DNA of 64,000 bases from JAZKBN01 sp040388605 (lineage in GTDB: Bacteria; Bacteroidota; Bacteroidia; Cytophagales; Flexibacteraceae): the NCBI GenBank assembly GCA_040388605.1, contig JAZKBN010000018.1:139553-203552 (forward strand), written 5' to 3'. A program made the translations under genes and the position numbers. A model generated the notes under the pieces. That model was not told the DNA's origin, searched no databases, and was given only the letters and a program-made list of their open reading frames with translations. Of the stretch, positions 8,009 through 16,418 are shown piece after piece; positions within the stretch are counted from its first letter, which is position 1, and each line of letters begins with the position of its first letter.

Positions 8009-9052
8009 TTATACTATACCTTCTTCCGGCAATAAGGGAATAGCGGCTTTAAAATGGTCATCGGTAATTTCCGTTTCCGGGGCAGGGCCGCTTATAACGG
8101 CATACCTCATGCGCAAACGTTCTGCTGCCTCAAGACCGGGTTGCTCATCGTTATCTTTAGGATACAAAGGGTGGCTTATAATTATCGACGAACCCTCGGT
8201 ACGGATGCTGATGGTCATAGGCTGCTCTGCGGTTACCGCGTTTTCACGCAGGGCGGTTTCGGCAAGCATGTGCAGCAGCAGGGGCGGCAGCCTGCGTTTG
8301 GCTACGGCCGGCGAAATATCAAGCTCAAATTTAATCTTTTCCCTGAACCTGATTTTGGCAAGGTACATATAGCTGCGTAAAAAATCGAGCTCGCCGCCAA
8401 GCGGCACATATTCTTTATCTTTATTGGCTAACACATAGCGCATTACCTGGCTGAGCTCATCAACAAAATCTGATGCACCGTTTTGGTCCTGGTGAATGAG
8501 CGAGCTGAGCGCATTCAGGCAGTTGAACATGAAATGCGGGTTAAAATGGCTGCGCATGAGGTTCAGCTGCGCCATGGCCTGGTCTTTCTGGCGCTTTTCG
8601 GCATCTGCAATAATGCAGCTCATAAACGATGCCCTGTGCATAGACCTTGCCGCATGCAAAGCCGAGAAAAACAGCAGCCCGATAGCAAACGAGGTACAGG
8701 CAGCCGAAGCAGGTATATAGGGCATCAGGTAGCCCAGCAGGAACAGGAATACCGAAGTGGAAACGGGCACCAATGTCCATTCGAAGAGCATGCGTTTCAG
8801 CTGCTCAAAACGGAAGGCCTGTGAAACCCTGATATCAATAAAGCGGTTGGTTTCCTGCAGCAGGTTGGTGATTAACACTGTTGTAAGAATGGTCCGCAGG
8901 TTGCTTTCGCCGGAGAACATGGCTTTGGTGCCCGGCAGAACCAGGAGCACCGATGTAAAAACCAGGGCGGCCAAAGAATTGGCCACAATACGGAAAGCAG
9001 GCTCGTAGCGCTGTCTTTTCTCGTAACCGGCCGTATATGGGAGGGATGACAT
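8009..9052 (-). CDS. LytS-type sensor histidine kinase with degenerate ATP-binding domain
   Basis: A membrane sensor of the His_kinase (PF06580) class. Four hydrophobic segments fall within residues 20-135, followed by a short coiled stretch and the phospho-acceptor region RSHFNPHFMFNCLNALSSL with His169. The domain after it is unusual: where the family has an N-box like VENAIKH, this protein reads AETALREN (264-271), so the metal-binding Asn is Thr266 and the following His is Glu270. The later G-box, normally TGIGLxN, reads QPGLEAAER. These are the residues that hold Mg-ATP, so the protein may be a non-catalytic sensor or partner. The gene is intact and paired with the LytTR regulator downstream, which argues against simple decay. 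Confidence 0.85.
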   Translation of the reverse strand: MSSLPYTAGYEKRQRYEPAFRIVANSLAALVFTSVLLVLPGTKAMFSGESNLRTILTTVLITNLLQETNRFIDIRVSQAFRFEQLKRMLFEWTLVPVSTSVFLFLLGYLMPYIPASAACTSFAIGLLFFSALHAARSMHRASFMSCIIADAEKRQKDQAMAQLNLMRSHFNPHFMFNCLNALSSLIHQDQNGASDFVDELSQVMRYVLANKDKEYVPLGGELDFLRSYMYLAKIRFREKIKFELDISPAVAKRRLPPLLLHMLAETALRENAVTAEQPMTISIRTEGSSIIISHPLYPKDNDEQPGLEAAERLRMRYAVISGPAPETEITDDHFKAAIPLLPEEGIV

Positions 9053-9393
9053 TTTTATTCCTTAATTCAGTATCGCCTTTCTGTTGCAGGCTTTTACTGA
9101 ATGTTTTATCGGGTGTATGTAATCGTAGTAATTTCCATGGTAACGCTTTTGCCGCTTTAAACAAATATTCGGCCGGGCCGGTTATATGCTGATCGCAATG
9201 TAAAAATAGTAAGCACGATTTCTGCCTGCAATACTAGGCATTCTGAAATGCCTAAAAATGGGGACGAATGCCCTGATGCAAAAACCGTAAATTGTACCTG
9301 CATCTTTTTCCGTAATTTGCGGCCGCATTACAATTATACATACTCGCCGGCTCTTTGCCGGTACCCGGTTTTTCAGCACAGGGCCTTAAAGCA

Positions 9394-11103
9394 TTGAACA
9401 AGCCAGCATCGCGTTATTTATACCTCTTTACCCTTGTTTTTAGCCTTTGGGCTTTAAGCGCCAACACCCTTTCCGCCCAAAGTGATGCCGAAAGGCGGCG
9501 CTTTAAAAAGGGCCTGAGGGCCATTGAAGAAAGCAACTGGAGCAAGGCCCGTGAGTTCTTCGCCGAGGTAAAAGCTACCGAAGGCGCTGTTAACGGATTT
9601 TCGCCCGAGGCTGAATACTACTATTCCCTCTGCTGCCTCCGAACCAGGAACTTTGCCGAGGCCGAGCAACTGCTCATTAAAACCCTGCAAAAAAGCCAGG
9701 ACCCTAAATTCCAGAACGAAGGCCGCTACCTGTTGGGCAACATCTGCTTCGAGCTCAAAAAGCCCCGCCTTGCCGTTTACTGGCTCAGCCTCTGCGGACC
9801 CGGCCTGGCCGCCGATGCCGGCAATATGAAGCGCTTCTACCTGAACGAAGCCCCGGCAGACACCCTGAGAACCATTTACAAGCAGTTCAACCGCGATGCC
9901 GTAATTATTGACCTGCTCGGGCATCGCCTTGCCGAACAGCCCCTTTCCCGTGCCGATAAGGGCCTTGCCATAGAGCTTGCCCAAAAGCTCACCAACCTGC
10001 CCCTGCAAAGCCGCATTAACGCCCTGCTGGCCGCCGACAAAGGCATTTTTAAAGTGGCGCTCCTGCTGCCCTTCAATTACCGCAGCATACACTTCAGGGC
10101 TGCCAACCGAAGCAGCCAGTTTATACTTGACCTGTACAGCGGCATTACCATGGCCGCCGCCGCCCTCGCCGACAGCGGCATAGGCATAGAGCTTTACGTT
10201 TACGATACCGAAAAACGCGAAGCCAAAATTAAGCAGCTCCTGAACCTGCCCGAAATGAAGGAGATGGATTTGCTCGTGGGCCCCGTTTACACCCCCGGCG
10301 CTGCAGAAATGGCCGCCTTTGCCGACAGCAACCACATTGTAATGGTGAACCCCCTGAGCAACAAACCCGCCTGGGAGCCTGAAAACCAATATGCTTACCT
10401 TACCGAACCTTCGGTGTACACCATTTCTCAGAAGGTGGCCAAATTTGCTAAGAACTACCTCGATATAAGCCGGACATCTGTTATCAGGGGCAACTCGGCC
10501 AAGGACAGTATTTTGGCTTATGAGTACCGGCAGCTTATTAATAACGAAGGCGGTAATATGGCCCTGTTCCGCCGGACGAGCAAGAACTCGGCAGCCAATT
10601 TGGTAAAGCATATTACCGAGGCCGGCCTCGACAGCACCGGGCATCTTTTTGTACCCAACGATGAGCAATTGGTGCAGGTTCAGCTTGTATCGGCATTGGA
10701 ACTGCTCAAGCTGAACATACCTTTTATTACCTACGGCGACTGGCTTTTCAGCCCGGTGCATACGCTCAAACAATGGGAAGAGCGCCATGCCCACTTTATT
10801 TTCCCCGATTTTCTTGATTATGATAACCCGGCAGTTGCCGCCTTCCGCGACAGGTACACCAAGAAAGAAAACCTGGCCCCCAGCAAATACGCCTATATGG
10901 GCAGCGAAATGATGCTCTTTTTCGGGCGCATGCTGGGCAAAGCCGGCAGCCGCGATATTAAAGACCTGCTCAGGAATACCGGCTACCATAAGGGCCAAAC
11001 CATGCTCGGCTTTAACTACAAAAACGCCGGCGATAACCAGATTGTACCCATCTATAAGATAGATAACGGCCAAATGGTGCTCGAAACCGTGAGCGGCGAT
11101 TAG
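9394..11103 (+). CDS. Exported TPR protein with periplasmic-binding (type 1) domain
   Basis: A secreted or lipid-independent periplasmic protein of the Leu/Ile/Val-binding-like superfamily. A signal peptide (LYLFTLVFSLWALSANTLSAQ) is followed by a helical TPR-like region (about 30-200) with typical FAEAEQLL and AVYWLSL elements. A periplasmic-binding-protein fold follows from about residue 215 (IFKVALLLPF, DLLVGPVYTP, MVNPLSN). Such fusions in Bacteroidota are annotated as amino-acid ABC transporter substrate-binding proteins or LpoA-like regulators, but no permease or ATPase genes are nearby. No ATG or GTG is available; I chose TTG 9394 because it places the signal peptide at the N-terminus. 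TTG 9355 is the alternative. The reverse strand of this gene is open for 567 codons, which is a composition effect. Confidence 0.75.
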   Translation: MNKPASRYLYLFTLVFSLWALSANTLSAQSDAERRRFKKGLRAIEESNWSKAREFFAEVKATEGAVNGFSPEAEYYYSLCCLRTRNFAEAEQLLIKTLQKSQDPKFQNEGRYLLGNICFELKKPRLAVYWLSLCGPGLAADAGNMKRFYLNEAPADTLRTIYKQFNRDAVIIDLLGHRLAEQPLSRADKGLAIELAQKLTNLPLQSRINALLAADKGIFKVALLLPFNYRSIHFRAANRSSQFILDLYSGITMAAAALADSGIGIELYVYDTEKREAKIKQLLNLPEMKEMDLLVGPVYTPGAAEMAAFADSNHIVMVNPLSNKPAWEPENQYAYLTEPSVYTISQKVAKFAKNYLDISRTSVIRGNSAKDSILAYEYRQLINNEGGNMALFRRTSKNSAANLVKHITEAGLDSTGHLFVPNDEQLVQVQLVSALELLKLNIPFITYGDWLFSPVHTLKQWEERHAHFIFPDFLDYDNPAVAAFRDRYTKKENLAPSKYAYMGSEMMLFFGRMLGKAGSRDIKDLLRNTGYHKGQTMLGFNYKNAGDNQIVPIYKIDNGQMVLETVSGD

Positions 11104-11130
11104 TTTAACCCTATTACCCATAATCCTGTA

Positions 11131-11718
11131 ATGACCGATATTCAATTGCTTGCCCATGCTTTGAATGCATATTCAGGAATAGATGAAGCTGCCTTCGCGC
11201 TTTCGGCACCGAGCTGGAAGCAGCGGGAATACGGCAAGGGCGAATTTTATAATGCCCGGGGCAGCGTTTGCAAATACCTCGGCTTTATTCTCGAAGGCGT
11301 TTTCAGGACCTATTACCCCGACGATAAAACCGGGACCGAGAAAAACCTCTTCTTTTTTTCGAAGAACCAAATAGTGGTTTCCTTCAAAAGCTTTGTGCAG
11401 AGCGAACCATGCAGCTATTTTACCCAAAGCATGACCGCCGGCCGCATACTTTACATACACGTTGACGACCTCACCAACCTGTACCGAAGCTCGCACCAAT
11501 GGGAGCATTTCGGCCGGCTGATGGCTGAGCAGGCGTTTGACCTCGCCATGTTCCGTACTGAGAGCTTTCTTTTCATGAGCCCCGAAGAACGTTACCTGCG
11601 ACTGGTAAGCGAGCACCCTGATATTTTTAATTCGGTGCCGCTGTACCATATTTCAAGCTTTCTCGGTATTGCCGGCCCATCGCTGAGCCGCATCCGGAAA
11701 AGAATTTCTGAAAAATAA
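11131..11718 (+). CDS. Crp/Fnr-family cyclic-nucleotide-fold regulator
   Basis: A 195-residue member of the Bacteroidota Crp/Fnr-like group. Residues 25-115 form the cNMP-binding beta-roll, with GFILEGVFRTYY and the KSFVQSEPC block typical of this subgroup. The long dimer helix follows, with the family motif EERYLRLVSEHPDIF. The C-terminal recognition helix segment SSFLGIAGPSLSRIRKRI closely resembles the usual ASYLGITPETLSRIRK and would bind DNA. It begins 27 bases after the previous stop and is probably cotranscribed. The downstream alpha/beta hydrolase is a likely target or partner, a pairing common in this phylum. The ligand is unknown. Confidence 0.88.
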   Translation: MTDIQLLAHALNAYSGIDEAAFALSAPSWKQREYGKGEFYNARGSVCKYLGFILEGVFRTYYPDDKTGTEKNLFFFSKNQIVVSFKSFVQSEPCSYFTQSMTAGRILYIHVDDLTNLYRSSHQWEHFGRLMAEQAFDLAMFRTESFLFMSPEERYLRLVSEHPDIFNSVPLYHISSFLGIAGPSLSRIRKRISEK

Positions 11719-11842
11719 TTGCCCCTCAGCACGATTTTAACCCAGGTTAAAATTTGCTGATTTTTAATGCACCTACTTTGTGCCATACAAAAGGCCAAAG
11801 GGCTTTTCCTTATTCAAAAACAAACCTCAATACTATACTATT

Positions 11843-12634
11843 ATGCCACGCATCGCATCAAAATCAGTAATGTTTATTACAGGCGCATTTGTAAGCCACG
11901 AAGGCTGGAACCCCTGGAAAGCCTATTTCGAAAGCAAGGGATATAAGGTTTATGTATCGCCCTGGCCGCAGAAGAACGGAACGGCGGCAGAGCAACGTGC
12001 CAAACAGCCCAATGCCGCACTCAGCAAAGTAACTTTTGCCGATGTAACCAACCATTACGCGCAACTGGCGCAAAAGATTGCCAAAGAAAACGGTGAGCGC
12101 CCCATTGCCATAGGCCACAGCCTCGGCGGAATTATAACGCAGCAATTGCTTAGCCGTGATTTGGTTGCCGCCGGCATTGCCATACACTCGGCGCCGCCGC
12201 AGGGGGTAATACCTTACCAATTGAGCTTTTTGAAATCGGGCTGGCCGGCGCTGAATTTCTTTAAATCAATAGACGAAACCTATTTAATGAGCTTCGAACA
12301 TTTCCAATATGCCTTCGCCAACGGACTTCCCCTTGAAGTTCAGAAGAAAGCCTACGAAGAAAACGCCGTACCTGAATCTCGCCGCGTGATTCGCAACGGG
12401 CTTACAAGCATGGCCGCCGTAGACTGGAAACATGAGCATGAACCCCTGTTATTTATAAGCAGCCCCGAAGACCATTTTACCCCGGCAAGCATGAACAAAA
12501 ACAACCAGGCCAAGTACAATACCAAGAACTCAATTGAAGATTACAAGGAGTTTCCCGGTAAAAACCATTACGTGCTCGGTTTGCCGAACTGGCATGAGGA
12601 GGCAGATTATATTTTGGGCTGGTTGGGGAATTGA
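11843..12634 (+). CDS. Alpha/beta hydrolase
   Basis: A soluble 263-residue serine hydrolase. The nucleophile elbow GHSLGG places the catalytic Ser at residue 93, the acid is probably the Asp in SSPEDHFTP, and the His lies in FPGKNHYVLG near the end, so the triad looks complete. The N-terminal oxyanion strand reads VMFITGAFVSHEGWNPW, and the segment after the elbow has HSAPPQGV. I chose ATG 11843 over the in-frame GTG 11780 because conserved sequence begins there. The substrate is not deducible. The gene follows the Crp/Fnr-like regulator by 124 bases. Confidence 0.82.
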   Translation: MPRIASKSVMFITGAFVSHEGWNPWKAYFESKGYKVYVSPWPQKNGTAAEQRAKQPNAALSKVTFADVTNHYAQLAQKIAKENGERPIAIGHSLGGIITQQLLSRDLVAAGIAIHSAPPQGVIPYQLSFLKSGWPALNFFKSIDETYLMSFEHFQYAFANGLPLEVQKKAYEENAVPESRRVIRNGLTSMAAVDWKHEHEPLLFISSPEDHFTPASMNKNNQAKYNTKNSIEDYKEFPGKNHYVLGLPNWHEEADYILGWLGN

Positions 12635-12758
12635 TTAGCTTTAGTTCGGGATAAGGAACTTAGGTTATATTATTTATTATCAATTACTTGTAAAGGCATT
12701 TTTCTTTAATCCGGGGGCGCGCATTTGGTAGTTAACGGCTCACCGCCGCCGCGGCTCG

Positions 12759-12889
12759 TCCTTCAGTTTGAAAATACAAATCTTCGCCCCATCCGCTACG
12801 CGGATTATCTCTTTAGGGCTATGCCCGTAAGCTTCGCGCTCCCGCGCTTGCTTATACCTTGCATTTGAAATATTTTCAACCTGAAGGAC
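12759..12889. repeat. Inverted-repeat-bounded intergenic unit
   Basis: The left arm GTCCTTCAGTTTGAAAATA (from 12759) is matched in inverse orientation by TATTTTCAACCTGAAGGAC (ending 12889). These 19 bases pair with a single mismatch, and partial ATTTG homology continues inward. About 90 bases lie between the arms. The arrangement suggests a small non-autonomous mobile or repetitive element, or a large RNA stem. No target-site duplication or transposase is evident. Confidence 0.5.
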
Positions 12890-13035
12890 AGGATATTGTG
12901 CACGTCTGTGCTAGTGGAAGCCCCAGATTGGTAAGATATGGGCGAACCTTGATCGGTTCGCTGGAATTGGGTGTGAAGAGGAAACCAAATTTCTTAACCC
13001 GAATTCAGCTTAATTAAGGGCTCAGGCTTTATTGG

Positions 13036-13071
13036 AAAATCCATTCGACGGGAGTCGGGTGGATTTTTTTT
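13036..13071 (+). terminator. Strong rho-independent terminator
   Basis: AAAATCCA/TGGATTTT and CGAC/GTCG arms, joined by two possible G-U pairs, form a 14-bp stem with a GGGA loop, followed by eight T on the plus strand. The minus strand also has a short T run, and the minus-strand gene at 13092 ends 20 bases away, so the structure may act in both directions. Confidence 0.8.
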
Positions 13072-13091
13072 GTACGGCCACCATTTAATGT

Positions 13092-13814
13092 TTAACCGGA
13101 ACCGTTGCGGGGCTGAGATTTGGTTTTAAAAATGAAAGCAGGCTTATGCTTTATGTTGCGGTTTAAAGGTTTGGCTTCAGCTTTTTTAGGGATACCGGGT
13201 TTATTGGCAGCAATAGTATCAGCATTAAAGTCGGCAGATGCCGAACCTCTTTCCTGTGTTTCAGCGGATTCAGGTATCCCGATTTTTTCAGTTAGAGGTT
13301 CGGCAATCGGGGCCGACTGTTCGACATTATTGTTGGGAAAAACGGCTGCCGGGGCAGGTTGGGGTGTTATGGTTTCAGTAAGGAAATCTGAATGAAGCTT
13401 TGGCTTGTCGACTGTGCGGCGGGGGTATTTTATTTCCGGCTCACTATATAGAGACGGGGATTCGGGCTGCTTATAAAAATTGGGATCCTGCTTTTCAGCT
13501 TTTGCATCGGTGCGGGTACTCCAGCCTTCCACAATCTCCATATACAGGCGCATGGCTGCAATGTTACCATCGAGACAGTTTTGATATAAGCTGTTCATCA
13601 GCTTATCGGTAAGGATGCGCATGGAGGCGGAACGCATGCGGCTTTCGAAAGTGCCTATTGCATTGCTAATCTGCCCAGGGGTGTAGCCGGTAAGCGTACT
13701 GAGCTGATCTAAGCTTGCGAAGCTTTTGAAGGTGTCGAAATAATCGGATGCGGCGGCGGTACTGCGGGCGCGGATTATGGCGTTTAAATCCGTTTTTGTT
13801 TGGGTGGGTTCCAT
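13092..13814 (-). CDS. Unrecognised protein: helical N-terminal domain plus disordered basic tail
   Basis: I do not recognise this 240-residue protein. Residues 1-95 look like a compact helical domain, including QLSTLTGYTPGQISNAIGTF, which has the spacing of a helix-turn-helix, and LDGNIAAMRLYMEIVEGW. The latter resembles the oligomerisation helix of phage terminase small subunits, where GDxxAxKLxLE-type motifs are common. Residues 100-240 are rich in Pro, Lys, Glu and Ala, probably disordered, and end in a basic patch. There is no signal peptide. No phage genes are nearby. A DNA-binding role is an inference only. Confidence 0.6.
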   Translation of the reverse strand: MEPTQTKTDLNAIIRARSTAAASDYFDTFKSFASLDQLSTLTGYTPGQISNAIGTFESRMRSASMRILTDKLMNSLYQNCLDGNIAAMRLYMEIVEGWSTRTDAKAEKQDPNFYKQPESPSLYSEPEIKYPRRTVDKPKLHSDFLTETITPQPAPAAVFPNNNVEQSAPIAEPLTEKIGIPESAETQERGSASADFNADTIAANKPGIPKKAEAKPLNRNIKHKPAFIFKTKSQPRNGSG

Positions 13815-13839
13815 TTGCTTGCTCTTGGGTTGGGCATAG

Positions 13840-13847
13840 CAAAGGTA
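13840..13847 (-). promoter_or_regulatory. Bacteroidota -7 promoter box
   Basis: CAAAGGTA on the plus strand is TACCTTTG on the minus strand, an exact TAnnTTTG match 25 bases before the ATG at 13814. A good -33 TTTG is not seen at the expected distance. Confidence 0.4.
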
Positions 13848-13921
13848 TGATAGCGGATATGTGTTGATGCTGCGGTTTTAAGGTTTGGGATACAGGTTGG
13901 GGACGGGGAGTGTGCCATACC

Positions 13922-15559
13922 CTAAGCCCCTAACATTTCCATAACCACCTTCAAAGTATTTTCATTCGGTTCTGTCTTCTTAAGCTGTAAAAGCTGCTTT
14001 TTCACCGCCTCAGACCAATTATCCTTCCCCCAGTTTTTAAGCACATTTAAGGCTGAATTCCTGTACCTTGTTACCGGGCCGTTAAGCGCTGCAAGCAGCA
14101 TGGGTTCACCCAGAGTAGGATATAAAGCTAAGGCAGGCAATATATAACCCAAGGGCTGAAAATGGGCAAGAACAGGCCCAAACCCCATATCATTATCCGG
14201 GCCTGTCGCCAATTCTTTGTATGGAATTACCTGCATAGCATATTCTGCCACTGCCTTGATCTGCGCTTCATTAGCGTCGCATGTAACATAACTCCAAAGT
14301 AAATAACAGCCTTGCTTATGGTCGGCCTGCAACCTTTGCCAGGCGAATTTCCAAGTGTTAATTTGCAATGTATTGGCAGCAGTTACAGCATAATAAAATT
14401 CAGAAACCGGGCCGGTTTCAAGGGAAACCAGTATTCGCGGGGGCCATTGCTTATTGCCGAGCATTTCAGCAATATCTATCAGGCAATCAGTAATCATATC
14501 TTCCGTAAAACCCTGCGAGGGCTCCGGGATATTGTTCTGTAATTCAACAAGGTATTCCTGTATAATGCCGAGTATTACAAAATGCCTCGCAGTTAGCGCA
14601 TGCGTTTTGGCATGCAGCAAAAAACGCTCAAGCATGTACGCGGCATCAGCCAAATCAGATATATCCTCTGCCGGGCCATTTATGGGTATAAGGCACTCTA
14701 TAATTTCTACTGCTGATTGGAACAATGCAGGGTTTATGGTATCTGCCCTAAGCTTTTTGCTAAGTTCGCCTTGCACAGCGCAGGTATAAGCAAGGTAATC
14801 ATACATAATATTGTTTTTGTACCCTTCATATATTAGCCAATCCTTTATTTCCTCGTTGATTTCCATTTTGGCCAGCCTGTCGACCAGCTGTATTTTACCC
14901 CAACCGTCAGTCTTTTTGGCGAGTTCCCATAAGTCGTTCACCACATCATTGGAAAGGGAAATAATGGCAAGCGTTGCAAAAACGGTGAACTCCTCGTGCA
15001 AGCCAAGTATTTTAATACCATCCAGCGCTTTCCTGTTACCGGATCTGCCTAATACAGCCATTCCGAATTTTACAGCATTCCGGTGCGCTGACTTAAATGC
15101 CAAATCCGTAATATATGGCATCAGGTATGGTTGCAGGGGGATACCCATTTTACCAATCTCATCAAGGAGTGGATCAATAATGTTTATAATTCCGTCTCGA
15201 CCTGTAATTCTGTTATAAAATTCCATTTCGCATTCCTGGTCACCAAAGCGGGCTACGCGGTTAAGCAACTCGGCCAAAGCATGTATTTTAACATCAATAT
15301 CGTCTTCGCCGCCACTAAACAAAGCATCGAAAAGACCGGGGGCGAATTTTAGTTTTTTACCGTTTAATTCATCTTCAGGCGTTCCGGGCAAATCAATAGA
15401 CGAATCTTTTAGCTTACCTTCATCCTGTATGTTGGCGATTAAGAAACTAAAAATCGAAGTCTCGGATTTCCAATCAGCCGGGTTTATAAACACCGGTGGT
15501 CCGACGGATGTTTTCCCATCCGTATTTTTAATGAATATACTTTTAAACCAATTCAACAT
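13922..15559 (-). CDS. Unrecognised large helical-repeat (HEAT-like) cytoplasmic protein
   Basis: I cannot name this 545-residue protein. From about residue 75 it is a run of amphipathic helices with Ala, Leu, Asp and Glu, including AEYAMQVIPYKELATGP and RYRNSALNVLKNWGKDNW near the end, compatible with a HEAT/ARM-like solenoid. Segments such as FGMAVLGRSGNRKALDGIKI resemble single HEAT units. I chose the Met of MLNWFKSIF at 15559 rather than ATG 15655, because the extra 32 residues look like a read-through of an A+T-rich leader. Several enzyme-like folds are excluded by the lack of conserved motifs. It may be a scaffold, possibly linked to the accessory genes around it. Confidence 0.6.
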   Translation of the reverse strand: MLNWFKSIFIKNTDGKTSVGPPVFINPADWKSETSIFSFLIANIQDEGKLKDSSIDLPGTPEDELNGKKLKFAPGLFDALFSGGEDDIDVKIHALAELLNRVARFGDQECEMEFYNRITGRDGIINIIDPLLDEIGKMGIPLQPYLMPYITDLAFKSAHRNAVKFGMAVLGRSGNRKALDGIKILGLHEEFTVFATLAIISLSNDVVNDLWELAKKTDGWGKIQLVDRLAKMEINEEIKDWLIYEGYKNNIMYDYLAYTCAVQGELSKKLRADTINPALFQSAVEIIECLIPINGPAEDISDLADAAYMLERFLLHAKTHALTARHFVILGIIQEYLVELQNNIPEPSQGFTEDMITDCLIDIAEMLGNKQWPPRILVSLETGPVSEFYYAVTAANTLQINTWKFAWQRLQADHKQGCYLLWSYVTCDANEAQIKAVAEYAMQVIPYKELATGPDNDMGFGPVLAHFQPLGYILPALALYPTLGEPMLLAALNGPVTRYRNSALNVLKNWGKDNWSEAVKKQLLQLKKTEPNENTLKVVMEMLGA

Positions 15560-15656
15560 ATAAAACGAAGCTATGTGCAATAGTACAAAATTGGCCGCTT
15601 TATTAATGTAGGGGATCAACCTTAATCTAAAAATAGTATAAGCCCCATAAAGCATT

Positions 15657-15698
15657 ATGTCGAAGCCGGGAGGCGTTTACATCTCCCGGCTTCGACAT
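15657..15698 (-). terminator. Perfect 16-bp hairpin
   Basis: Arms ATGTCGAAGCCGGGAG and CTCCCGGCTTCGACAT are perfectly complementary around a ten-base loop. No T tract follows on either strand. It lies just downstream (minus strand) of a gene remnant and upstream of the 13922-15559 gene, so it may be the terminator of the lost gene or a REP-like repeat. Confidence 0.55.
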
Positions 15699-15711
15699 GA
15701 TTTACAAATCC

Positions 15712-15810
15712 TTATTTCCTGATAAGCGGCAACTGCAAATTAGCAGGCCTGTTCTCTTCCTTATCAAACGGACGACCATCCACATTCTTACTCCCGTAAA
15801 GAGCATGTTT
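15712..15810 (-). pseudogene. 3' remnant of a lost gene
   Basis: On the minus strand the frame opens after a TAA at 15811-15813 and runs about 32 codons to TAA at 15712-15714. It reads HALYGSKNVDGRPFDKEENR and ends ANLQLPLIRK. The composition looks like real protein, not random sequence. No in-frame ATG exists, so this is probably the C-terminal stub of a deleted gene, with the 16-bp hairpin as its former terminator. I do not recognise the family. Confidence 0.35.
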
Positions 15811-15897
15811 TTACAAATATAACCAGGCACACAACCTAAAAAACCACGTTAAATAATCAGCAAAATTACTTATATTTACTATCATAATCTTCAAGCC

Positions 15898-16143
15898 ATG
15901 CATATTGAAAATGCAACCATAAGCCTAAGTCCCGAGATATGGAACCTGATAAGGGAGGTGCCTGCCCGGGAATTGGAAAGCGCATTACAAAAAGCCTTTC
16001 CGGAATATTTTATGAAAACCAATGCTATAGCCGGAAACAAGCAGGACATGGCAATATTGGATTACATCCATAACCTGGATGTTTCTAACCCGCAAATGGA
16101 TACCGATGAGGCGCTTCGCCAACTTCGGGAAGAAGATTTTTAG
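15898..16143 (+). CDS. Probable antitoxin of a PIN-type pair
   Basis: An 81-residue acidic protein directly before a PIN-domain gene, with a 14-base gap, the usual antitoxin position. The N-terminal NATISLSPEIWNLIREVP has the beta-strand then helix pattern of small DNA-binding antitoxins, and the C-terminal part (DTDEALRQLREEDF) is a charged helix suited to binding a toxin. A -7-like box TATATTTA precedes it by about 25 bases. The specific family is not recognised, so the antitoxin call rests on size and context. Confidence 0.55.
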   Translation: MHIENATISLSPEIWNLIREVPARELESALQKAFPEYFMKTNAIAGNKQDMAILDYIHNLDVSNPQMDTDEALRQLREEDF

Positions 16144-16157
16144 GCTGTAACTGTAAT

Positions 16158-16418
16158 ATGGAGCATTTCGTTATTGACACTTCAGTTATAGTAAAGGCCT
16201 TTTCAGAAGGACCGGAAAAAGCCAGGGCAGAACAACTCATAAAGGAAGTTTTGCTTAAGAAAATACAGCTTTTTGCTCCCAACCTGCTTTGGTACGAATT
16301 TTACGGTGTAATGATTAAAACATACGGTAAAGATGGCAATAAGGCAAAAATTGAAGGCTGTTTAAAAGGTTTAAATTTAGTTGGGAAACCTTCATCAAAA
16401 TCTTACTTCGGCGCATAA
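16158..16418 (+). pseudogene. Truncated PIN-domain (VapC-like) toxin
   Basis: PIN toxins are Mg-dependent ribonucleases of about 130 residues. This 86-codon frame keeps the N-terminal half: Asp7 in FVIDTSVIVKAF and Glu47 in NLLWYEFYGV, both metal ligands. The C-terminal half, which supplies the third and fourth acidic residues (usually in a YDA-type motif and a TxD motif), is missing. From about residue 75 the sequence becomes arbitrary and the stop lies inside the 3' end of the convergent sigma-54 regulator gene, overlapping it by 16 bases. A deletion joining the two genes is the simplest reading, so the nuclease is presumably dead. Confidence 0.7.

Larger units (their letters stand above)
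12635..13091. other. Long intergenic stretch with inverted repeat, hairpin and terminator
   Basis: No protein gene is supported here. The stretch contains an inverted-repeat unit (12759-12889), a perfect 7-bp hairpin GCGAACC-ttgatc-GGTTCGC (12942-12961) and a strong intrinsic terminator (13036-13071). The interior of the inverted-repeat unit is rich in short GC motifs unlike the A+T-rich flanks. A plus-strand small RNA between about 12890 and 13071 is possible; I checked for tRNA, SRP RNA, RNase P RNA and tmRNA signatures and saw none. Confidence 0.5.

Noticed and set aside
9454..11157. 567-codon open frame on the minus strand
   Set aside because: It is fully antisense to the TPR/periplasmic-binding gene, which has a signal peptide and family motifs. 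The antisense product shows no recognisable domain and reflects codon composition.
12890..13071. tRNA, SRP RNA, RNase P RNA or tmRNA in the intergenic region
   Set aside because: No T-loop, SRP apical loop, RNase P core or tmRNA end signatures could be found.
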